Part shown: piece after piece, positions 55,531 to 64,000 of the stretch
Position numbering within the stretch: the stretch's first letter is position 1
Layout of the letters: each line of letters begins with the position of its first letter
Assembly (NCBI GenBank): GCA_030848705.1
Contig: CM061243.1
Location: forward strand, 123,821,659 to 123,885,658
Source of the DNA: Heracleum sosnowskyi
Taxonomy: Eukaryota > Streptophyta > Magnoliopsida > Apiales > Apiaceae
Length of the DNA: 64,000 nt
Direction of reading: 5' to 3'
Program-made: the position numbers and the translations under genes
Notes under the pieces: generated by a model
The model's database searches: none
Told to the model about the DNA's origin: nothing
What the model saw: the letters and a program-made list of their open reading frames with translations, nothing else

Positions 55531-56512
55531 CCTGATTTGTTCCTAAACGAATTAAAATGAAGAAATATGTATTAAAAACTTATATGGGTTGATATTTACA
55601 TTATAATTCCAAGGGAGGAGACTGTATTACAACAAAAAACACGTATTGATGAGCTTTTCCTGGCGCCATTATCAGTACCCTATTCCTCTCTTTTTCCAAA
55701 GGAGTGAAACAACTTCAGAAAACGAGTAGGAACATTTTAAAACTACCATAATCATATTATCACAGCGACATTTGCAGTATTAGTCTTATACAATAACCAG
55801 AGTATCAGACTTGATCAAATATTCAAATGACAATAAAATGGCATGGCTATGACAGTGAAACATATATTCATATCTGGGAAGTTTCTTCATACAATACTAC
55901 AAAAATCCCGAAAGCGAAACGCACTATAGTCACATTCATAATGTCAGTGTAAGTGTTAAGCCTTGTCAAATATGATCCCTCTATTGAAAGCCCGTGTTTG
56001 CTCAAAAACGTGTTGAGAAAATATACTAGTATATAGTATAATGTTACTATACATTAACCACAATGATACAGCTACGGAAAATAACGAAGTAGAAAATAAA
56101 GTGAAACACGTACCTTAAAAATAGGAAAACACTTGCGCAAGGAAACATAAATCTACGTAGGTATAAATCAAATTCATCTTAGTGCATATCACATTTAATC
56201 AGGTAATAAAATTCACAAAAACTATAATATATGTGTGTGTTTGTGAGAGAGAACATATAATTTGATCTGACGGAATTGGTTCGCTAGTTGCTCATTTTCT
56301 ACACTACCGCCAAAACCCCGTAACCAGGGAACTCTGACCCAACCCGTTTATTTTGATACTCTTTTCTCAAATTCAAAATAACTAGGTTATAGCACCGTAG
56401 TTTAAAATATTATTTAGCAACAAATAATTTATATATAATGTAATGATAAATTAAATAAAAATAAAAAAAATTGTTATTTAAATTAAAAAATAAAATTACA
56501 ATACCAGTATAT
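55531..56512. repeat. Duplicated host DNA (partners at 53.1-54.0 and 58.5-58.9 kb)
   Basis: About 55700-56010 matches 53.11-53.33 plus 53.90-53.94 kb, that is, the sequence on both sides of the hAT MITE. About 56080-56345 matches 58.49-58.86 kb (ATAACGAAGTAGAAAATAAA, TTCATCTTAGTGCATATCAC). In this copy the ATG corresponding to 58.82 kb is followed at once by a stop (ATGAGCAACTAG, minus strand). Confidence 0.7.
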
Positions 56513-56814
56513 AGTATAATCAGGGGTGGAACAATACTAGTATATAGTATAATCAGGCCAAGGGGGGCTAGCCCCAGCTGAACTGAAAAAAAACAAGTAC
56601 AATTTTTTTTTTAGCCCGGGGTCAAATTTGAAAATAACTATGTACTTTTTTATTATAGTTGTTAGTACTAGAAGTATCAAAGCAGCTTGTAAGATCAGTG
56701 GTACGTTGTCAAGAAAGTGCATATTTGATCACTATCGGGTAGAAAGTGATATGCAAGACATACCACTAGCCCTTAGCTAGAAAGTACCGAGACATATCAC
56801 TTATTACTTATTGA

Positions 56815-57047
56815 GCCCTAAGTTAGAAGTGATGCTACACATTACTTACTTAGCTCAAAGTGATGATACACATTACTCACTAAGCTCAAAGTGATGATAC
56901 GCATCACTTATTTAGCTCAAAGTGATGATACACATCACTAACTAAGCTCGAAGCGATGCTCAAAGTGATGATACACATCACTTATTTAGCTCAAAGTGAT
57001 GATACACATCACTAACCAAGCTCGAGACCATCACTTACTAACTAAGA
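56815..57047. repeat. 31-bp minisatellite
   Basis: About six and a half units of a 31-bp motif (CTCAAAGTGATGATACACAT) start near 56828, 56859, 56890, 56921, 56952 and, after a 12-bp partial unit, 56964 and 56995. Each unit carries a small GTGATG/CATCAC inverted repeat. Adjacent units have no spacers, so it is not a CRISPR array. Confidence 0.88.
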
Positions 57048-57284
57048 GTAGGACAATGAAACGTATAATCACGAAACACACTAAACATTGGTAGAAGACT
57101 TGTTCCTGAAGACGGACGGACTAGGAGAAGTGCTGCGTTGAAACTCTATCAATTGATGATTCCTGAACCTAAAGAATTACGTAGACTTGATCCCTGTAAA
57201 AGGGTACGTAGGCATCTTGAGAATAGGATACGAAAATTATCACCAAGAATTCTCTCAAGAACAGTATTAATACACCATTAAAGC

Positions 57285-57470
57285 TAGGGATAAGCAAAAC
57301 CAAACCGAAAACCGAAACCACGAAAAACCGCTCGAAATCGTACCATTTAAAACCGCACCATTTTAAAACCGAACCGAATAAAAACTGCACCAATAATTTG
57401 GTTACGGTTTTGTTTCTAAATTTTTTAAACCGAATAGAAACCAAACCAAACCAAACCATAATAATATTAA

Positions 57471-57509
<39 letters not shown>

Positions 57510-58122
57510 TAATTATATAAATAATATTTGTAATATAAATTTTTAAGAATTTTTATACATGTCACTGTGTCAGTATTAAGTTGTCCAGTGAATCAACTAA
57601 ATTGAAATGTACAGTTTGGCCCAAGTGAAGTCTCGTGTCCTAACCCAAATCAAAACATTTATCAAGGATGGCTTAAAGTTTATACTAAATTTTTTAGTCA
57701 ACTTATCCGACCTTCTGTCTAGTCTATTGTCTTATTATTGTCTTATGCTAACATAGAAAATACATGACTTGGATGGAGTTTCCCTTGTGATATATGGAGT
57801 ATAGGGTGTATTCTATTTTAGACAATCTGGGATGTTCAAATTAGGCAACACTTATGAGGCAACAACTTAATATTGGCATTAGATCGCACATTCACAATTA
57901 TATCATAAAAAAGCCGAAAAACTTATATTATATTATTTATGATTAGATTTGGTTCTAAAACCGAAACCGCACCACTTAGAACCGAAACCGAATTTACGAA
58001 AAACCGAACCGTACCAATGATCTTTGGTTTGGTTTTGGTTTCTAATTTTAGAAATCGCACAATTTTGGTTACGGTTTGGTTTTAGGCCGAAACCGCACCA
58101 AACCGAACCACGCTCATCCCTA
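57285..58122. mobile_element. hAT-type MITE nested in the 1.8-kb hAT
   Basis: 838 bp. Ends TAGGGATAAGCAAAACCAAA and, reversed, TAGGGATGAGCGTGGTTCGG, with an exact 8-bp duplication ATTAAAGC at 57277-57284 and 58123-58130. The interior starts and ends with AACCGAAACCG/CGGTTTGGTT arrays. It has similar architecture to the element at 62059. Confidence 0.93.
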
Positions 58123-58342
58123 ATTAAAGCTATACAATTTTACCTATAATCTTCTTATATTTCTATAAAAAAAACTCATCTACATATTTTAATATTGGCA
58201 TCACGTCCTTGACGAAATTCGATTCCAACAATAACCCAAATTAAATTTTAAAAGTTGGGCAAAAAAATTTTTATGATAATTTAGCCCGGGGTCCAATTTA
58301 ATCCCGGTTCCGGGGTCAAATTTAATCCCGGTTCCGCCACTG

Positions 58343-58880
58343 AGTATAATAATGTTACTATAATGTAGTTTTACAATCTTGAACAACATTATAGTAACAT
58401 ATATATTACATATCGTGGAATTTTCCCATTCAACTAGATCGTGGCATGGCACTTCATCAGGATATAAAGCCATGATAAAATTCTTTTTTGGAAAAATAAC
58501 GAAGTAGAAAATAAAGTGAAACACGTACCTTAAAAATATCATCCTCGCAATGATCTAGCTCCCACTTAAGCATGTCTCCTGCAATTCGTATAAATACAAT
58601 TTAACCACATAATTAATTCAAAATAATTACATATCTTCAGCTGCGAACACACATAAAACAACGTATGTATAAATCAAATTCATCTTAGTGCATATCACAT
58701 TTAATCAGGTAATAAAATTCACAAAAACTATAATATATGTGTGCGTTTGTGAGAGAGAGGGGAGAGAAAGAACATACAACGTGTGATCCGATGGAATTGG
58801 TTCGCAGGTTGCTCATTTTCTACACTACCGCCAATAACCAGGGAACTCTGACCCGACCCGTTTACTTTCATACTCTTTTC
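58343..58880 (-). other. Host DNA with possible first exons of an unknown gene
   Basis: On the minus strand an ATG near 58822 opens MSNLRTNSIGSHV before a GTATGT donor. About 240 bp downstream an AG-bounded, GTACGTG-terminated block (about 58580-58533) reads GDMLKWELDHCEDDIFK in one frame. The phases of these two pieces do not fit directly, so the model is tentative. The block could belong to the unknown gene whose later exons are at 55.5 and 54.9 kb. Confidence 0.3.
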
Positions 58881-60942
58881 TCAAATTTAAAATAACTAGG
58901 TTATAGCACCGTAGTTTAAAATATTATTTAATACAAAATAATTTATATATAATGTAATGATAAATTTAAAAAAATTGTTATTTAAATTAAATAATAAAAT
59001 TTTGAAGAAATTAACTTGATATATATAAAATATTATTGAATAATGTAAATATATAGTAAGTACCTTTAAAAAAATATACGTAGTATATATTAGGTAATGA
59101 TATGCATTAATGAGATTACCAAAAATGGAAAGATTGACATAGATTTTTGTTAATGAGCTTACCAAAAATATATTAGGGTCAGAATTAAGAGAGAACTCGT
59201 CACTAAAAAAAGAACCTTAAAACTGTTATAAGCCGTTGGATTATCACTAGATCAACTGTACAGATTCAACTAATTTTTATGTAAAAAATCTTATAAGGGT
59301 ATTGTTGGAATAAAATTACTACACTACTAGTACAATTAATTTAAAAAAAGAAGTTTAATCCATTACTCATTTTTTAATTTCTACTCTTTTTATTTTAATT
59401 TTTTATCTCACATATTTTTTGGTTACTTGTTCGATATTAGTTTTCTTTTCATAAAAGTTATTTATTATTTTATTCAAAATTTTATACAAGAAAATAATTT
59501 CTAAGATAAAAGGATTCTACTGTCGAATCTATTTTGTTTTGTTATGAACTTCAAAGTTCTACAACTGAATTTACTGTTTTCCACGAAGTTCTACAAGTGA
59601 ACTTGATTATTTTTATAATATTCAGATGTTAAACAATGTTATTCACATTATTTCCATACCATAACTTTCGTGTTTTATCGCTGAACATAAAAGTCATGCA
59701 ATCGAATTTGAAATCAAACACATAAATTCTAAAATTCTCCAACCGAACTTACTTGTATTTAAATATTCAGCTGCTAAACACTGTTATCTGATATTGTGTG
59801 TATACCATAATTTAAATATTTTCACAAAAATTAATAAAAATAATTGGGGAATTTGATGATGATGATGATGATGATGGAGAATTTTGTGATTGATATGGAT
59901 GTATTTCGTTAATCAAATATTAATTAGCTCTAAATTATATATTTGGTTATTTTGAACAAATTTACCCATGATCTACATACAATAAATATATATTATTTTA
60001 AAATATAAGATAGAGTTATAAGAGTTTTTAGGTCAAGGTTTCTATAAGAAACATGACCCTAGAATACAATAATAACATTTAAAATTGTTAAGTAAAATTT
60101 CCATAATCGAACAATATTAATATGGATTTTGTATAAAATTAAAATTGTACCAAATCTAGAAAATGGATAGTCCATTGATCAAAATAAAATTAAAAATCTC
60201 ATCCGAACCAAAATATGAATACTGAATCTTAAGAATTGGTTATGCAAAAAATTATAATATATAGATTACATAAAATTAAATACTTATATACTCTCTCTCT
60301 CCTCCTCGACAAATTACCGTTATTGTTAACAATTTTCTTTTTGAATATTTCAACCAATTATTAACATTTCCTAAAATAATATTACTTTCTTTCCTAAATT
60401 TGGTAGATCTTACCCACCTTTTTTTCCTTTTTCTTATTTTTCGTGTTCAATCCAAATATTAACAATTGAATACAACGAAGGGAGTAATAGTAAATCAAAA
60501 TTATTTAATTTCATATTATTTAATTATTTAAAGGTATTATTATTTGAAAATATTAAAATCAAAATTATATATATCACCTCTTAAATATTGACTTTGAAAA
60601 ACTCTTAAACATTATGTTAAATAAATACATTACAAATGTCACTTTATAGCTCATCCCATGACTAAAAAATTTTCACAAGTTATTCACCACTAATTAAATA
60701 AATTAGAAAATTAGAATAATATAATGCTACATAAATTAAAGTATGTGTTGTTGGTGTTTCTCTCGCAAGGTCTACATGCTTACTCGAGACAAATAGATAT
60801 TCATGGAAACATGCAGAAAATAATGAGCAGATAGTTAGGATCACATAATATTTTTCATCATCATGGATGAAAGTACAAGAATTTATGTTACAACACTTTT
60901 TTTTAAAAAGATAATAATTTGATTCATCGAAATTATATTATA
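58881..60942. other. AT-rich DNA, no gene
   Basis: It contains a (GAT)n microsatellite at about 59858-59877, a block at about 59165-59240 similar to 6740-6810, and the inverted partner of 4205-4364 at about 59985-60140. A degenerate Stowaway-like pair of ends (CTCTCTCTCCTCCTCG near 60293, CGAAGGGAGTA near 60476) is too weak to call. Confidence 0.45.
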
Positions 60943-61853
60943 CTAGATTAAAACCCGTGCGATACACGGATTGTTAATTGTTATTTTATTATTATTTCTT
61001 TAATTGTATTTGTTAAAAAAATAAATAGACATGTTAAAATAGCTATTTAATTAATTAAAAACATTAAAACAGATTTTAAAATAAATAAGTAAGGGTTTGC
61101 TCGTTATATTTTAAGAAAATGGGGGTTAGTATGGAAAAATAAAAAATGTAAATGCCCATGATATTTTTGGAAAATGAGGTTTTAAAATTTAATAATTTAA
61201 ATTATTTAAATACGTTTTAAAATAAATAAGTAAAGGGGTTGTTCGTGATATTTTTAGAAAAAGAATGGATTTTAGTGAGAAAATAGAAAAAGTAAATTGA
61301 AAAAGACAATTTCCTGTGATATATTTAGAAAATGATGGACTTTGTTAGAAAAAATCTATAATATATTTTAGCTGAAAATATAATTAGTTATAAATAGGTA
61401 TTTGATTATTTATATTTTAATATTTTTAGTAATTGCATTTGCTAAGAAAAATAAGTAGACATGTTAAAATAGGTAAACTTTAAAAAAAATAATTATAATA
61501 TTAGGTTTAAAAATAAATAACTAAAGGTTTGTCCGTGATATTTTTGGAAAATGAGGGGTTTTAGTAAAGAAAAATAGAAAAACTAACATGTTTTAGTTAA
61601 AAATGGTAATTGTCCGTGATATATTTGAAAAAGTAGGGGAACTTGTTAGAAAAAATAAAAAAAAATGTATTTTAGGTAAAAAGGTAACTAGTTATAAATA
61701 GGTAATATTATTATTTAATAATATATTTCTATAAATAAGTAAGGTTAATTAAGTAAAAACACGAATTTAAGAAATGGTAATTAAGTAAAATCACAACGTA
61801 TGATACCGACCAACCAAACTTTTAATGTTTTGTCTATTATATAATAGTATTGA
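60943..61853 (-). mobile_element. Non-autonomous Helitron on the minus strand
   Basis: Read on the minus strand, the 3' end at 60943 is hairpin CCGTGTATCGCACGG, GTTTTAAT and CTAG, followed by T. The probable 5' end near 61853 is TCAATACTATTATATAATAG, followed by ACAAAACATTAAAAGTTTGG. The interior has repeated CCGTGATATTTTT.GAAAA stretches and no ORF. The 5' boundary is less sure than the 3' one. Confidence 0.75.
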
Positions 61854-62058
61854 TATATATAACAAATATGATTTAATAATATTAAAATATTATTAAAAAT
61901 TGAGAGTTTTCTATTTATTAATGATAATTTCGAAGGTAATACTTATAGAAAACAAAGATCATGAGTTAAATCTTTGCATATTTATATTTTAATTTTTTTA
62001 TAAATTAGGAAAGTGGCTAATTGGATAGTTAAAATTAGGAAAGTGACTATCTCAGGAT

Positions 62059-62720
62059 TAGGACTGAGCAAAACTGAACCGAAAAACCGATTCGAACCGA
62101 TATATCTCGGTTCGGTTTGGATTGAGTTTTTTCCAATATTTCGGTTATTTCGGTTTTTTGGATGAAACCGAAATAACATCGGTTCGGTTTGGTTTTCAGA
62201 ATATTGGTTCGGTTAAAACCGAAAAGCCGAAATATTTTTATATGTTTTTTAAAATTATATATATATATATATATTAGCTTAAAACCAGTGCGATGCACGA
62301 ATTGTTTGTAATAATTGTTACTTTTATGTTTTAATAGTTATTAAAATAAATAAGTAGATTTTGTCCGTGATATTTTTGAGAAAGAAAGTATTTTAATAAG
62401 GAAAAATAGAAAAATTAACATGTTTTAGTTGAAAAAAGTGTTATTCTCTGTAATGTTTTTAGAAAAAACGGGAATTTTGTTTGAAAAAATCATGTATGTT
62501 AGCTGAAAAGGTAAATGATTATAAATAATGTTGCTATTTAATAAAAATTAATAATTTTTTAAATTTTTTATTTAAATTTCGCTTTTTTATAAACTCAACC
62601 GAAAAACCGAATTATTTTGTTTCGGTTTTCGATTTTCGGTTTCACAAAATGGATATTTCAGATTTTCGGTTGTTCTAATTCGGTTGGTTTTTAATCGAAT
62701 TAACCGAATCATCAGCCCTA
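62059..62720. mobile_element. hAT-type MITE interrupted by a Helitron end
   Basis: 662 bp. Ends TAGGACTGAGCAAAACTGAA and, reversed, TAGGGCTGATGATTCGGTTA. Flanks CTCAGGAT (62051-62058) and CTCAGGAG (62721-62728) form an 8-bp target duplication with one mismatch. The interior carries CGGTTTCGGTTC-type arrays. A Helitron 3' end lies inside (from 62274). Uninterrupted versions of the target exist at about 6705-6725 (reverse strand) and about 63655-63675. Confidence 0.85.
62274..62570 (-). mobile_element. Helitron remnant nested in the hAT MITE
   Basis: The minus strand ends CGTGCATCGCACTGGTTTTA followed by AG and CTAA, then T, at 62274: a Helitron 3' terminus with CTAA instead of CTAG. The upstream part resembles 61.5-61.7 kb (TGTTTTAGTTGAAAA.., GTAAATGATTATAAATA). 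The 5' end is not clear; the right boundary given is an estimate. Confidence 0.6.
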
Positions 62721-63840
62721 CTCAGGAGTCGGGATCTTTATTCTCATACACATAACATATTAACAAAATTTTAAATTTCGAATCACCGTAATAACATATT
62801 AATATTATCTATTTCAAAAATTAACAAAGAACTTAAATATTGAATCTTTTAAAGTTGAATAAATATATGTGTTTTGCACAGGGTAAACCCGCAACACAAA
62901 ATAATTATTCAAAAACATATGATTTTATTTTTATCCATAAATTTGATCGTCATGATATAATACCATAGAAATAACAAGAATCATTAAACTTTAAAATAAA
63001 TAAATGAGAATCATGAGATGTTTGAACTCTATCAACAACGTATCAAATATAAAAATTAATATTATTATCTCTTAAAATATTAAAAAAAACTAGAATTTTG
63101 GTCGATAAATGATGATAGTACTACAAAAAAGTAAGAACATATGAATCTTAAAAATAAATATATGGGAATTGTTGAATATAAAATCAAATAATATTTTATA
63201 TTTTAATCAATAAATTATTTTTTCAAAAATTCAAAGTCCGAAATTCGTCAATAATATATAATAATTATTAATTTATCTAATGTAAATTATGTATAAATAT
63301 ATAACAAATATTAATTTATCTAATGTAAATATATAATTATTTATATCGTGTATCCGAAGGTAAACACAAAAGTGGGTTATAATCTTTCCAAAATACTAAA
63401 TTTTCGTGTAAAATGTTATAAGATCTAGCTGTTGATATGAAATTGCGGGCTAAATAAAGGCTCAACCTCGCTGTATAAGTACATATTTGGTGCTTGTATT
63501 TGTTTCGATGTGGGATCTAAGTTGTTATGAAAACTTGAGCCTCATTTCATTTCTGATGAGGCACTAGAATTGTTATTCGATGAACATCACTACTGTTCAA
63601 CTCCATACATGTAGGCTACTCGAGTGACTAATTAAATAGTTAAAATTAAAAAAGTGACCATCTCACGAGTCGGATCTTTACTCTTGTACTCATAACATAC
63701 TAACAAAAATTTAAATTTTGAACTACTGTAACAACATATTAATATTATTTATTTTAAAAATTAATAAAAAAATTAAATATTGAATATTTTAAAGTTGAAT
63801 AAATATACATAAAATATATCTGTATATTGGCCTTTTTTTT
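62721..63840. repeat. Inverted copies of the 5.9-6.75 kb host repeat
   Basis: 62729-63330 is the reverse complement of about 5860-6720, without the Stowaway MITE. About 63640-63810 is a third, partial copy (GTGACCATCTCACGAGTCGG, then CATACTAACAAAAATTTAAA). A TTTCGATGTGGGAT motif lies at about 63503. No gene seen in this stretch. Confidence 0.75.
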
Positions 63841-64000
63841 TTAAATGGCCAATATATAATATTGAGCACCCGTATGGCTTAACTTTAATATTTTAGCTGC
63901 CCGATTTCATTCCGTCAAGTTTCAGTAACGGACGTTAGTTTAATTTCTAATGAAAATATGTTTCAAGGATAGAATGGTAAAATCAGAAAAAGTTATCCCA
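63841..64000. other. Window end, nothing recognised
   Basis: A small palindrome TTGGCCTTTTTTTTTTAAATGGCCAA sits at about 63827-63852 (arms TTGGCC and GGCCAA). No gene. Confidence 0.4.

Larger units (their letters stand above)
56521..58342. mobile_element. hAT element, non-autonomous, 1.8 kb, carrying a nested hAT
   Basis: Ends CAGGGGTGGAAC and, reversed, CAGTGGCGGAACCGGGATTA, with an exact 8-bp target duplication AGTATAAT at 56513-56520 and 58343-58350. Both ends share AGCCCGGGGTC. AGTATAAT recurs inside the left end near 56550, followed by CAGGCCAAGGGGGGCTAGCC, so the left terminus has been rearranged. No transposase ORF is visible. It contains the minisatellite at 56.8-57.05 kb and the nested element at 57285-58122. 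Confidence 0.88.

Noticed and set aside
56815..57047. Regular short repeats resembling a CRISPR array
   Set aside because: Units abut directly with no unique spacers, the genome is a plant's, and the array is inside a hAT element.
59858..59880. Acidic repeat ORF at a (GAT)n run
   Set aside because: It is a plain microsatellite in AT-rich DNA without a surrounding reading frame.
60290..60486. Possible Stowaway MITE
   Set aside because: The two ends (CTCTCTCTCCTCCTCG and CGAAGGGAGTA) match poorly and no clear TA duplication or palindrome supports it.
61982..62298. Overlapping minus-strand ORFs rich in Asn/Arg/Pro
   Set aside because: They fall in the CGGTTCGGTTT arrays of the hAT MITE and share no family features.
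1..64000. LTR retrotransposon or pararetrovirus coding regions
   Set aside because: I found no reverse transcriptase, integrase or protease motifs on either strand; transposon coding capacity here is Helitron only.

Overview
The window is AT-rich nuclear DNA of a flowering plant. The evidence is spliced genes with GT..AG introns, plant-only families (ACR-type ACT-domain protein, EXO70, UPF0496/AT14A-like, REM-type B3, F-box) and plant DNA transposons (Helitron, hAT, Stowaway). Gene content fits a eudicot; I cannot name the species. I saw no tRNA, rRNA, CRISPR array or LTR-retrotransposon polymerase.

Layout. 1-15.6 kb: a mosaic of broken and duplicated genes. It holds a fragment of an unrecognised gene, an ACR-like ACT-domain gene (minus strand), three damaged UPF0496 copies, a YtqB/MnmM-type methyltransferase gene split into two inverted halves, and an inverted pair of TFIIE-alpha 5' fragments, mixed with a short Helitron, Stowaway-type MITEs and a hAT MITE. 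15.65-46.67 kb: a very large Helitron. Its 5' end carries several nested direct duplications. It then encodes a 16-exon Rep/helicase with every exon phase compatible (about 1,790 aa) and a 7-exon RPA1-like ssDNA-binding protein (480 aa). Past these come passenger loci: a Cys-rich gene fragment, another frameshifted fragment, a complete 7-exon B3-domain gene (516 aa) and an intronless F-box gene. 46.37-46.67 kb: a second, short Helitron joined to the truncated 3' hairpin of the large one.

47.4-56 kb: an intronless TFIIE-alpha gene with three 103-residue repeats and a frameshifted end, a second copy of the methyltransferase first exons, a second copy of the ACR promoter plus exon 1, and an EXO70 gene whose C-terminus has been replaced by the antisense of that ACR fragment. 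The unrecognised gene fragment from the left end follows. 56-64 kb: transposon-rich DNA with two nested hAT elements, a third hAT split by a Helitron end, and another Helitron on the minus strand.

Reading the right side in reverse gives the same order and orientation of gene pieces as the left side (unknown gene, ACR, methyltransferase, TFIIE-alpha). The Helitron therefore sits between the arms of a degraded inverted segmental duplication. Several transposon insertions can be proven inside the window, because the other copy of the host sequence preserves the empty site. Functionally, the Rep/helicase and RPA-like proteins would be the replication machinery of the Helitron; the B3, F-box and other loci look like host genes it carries.
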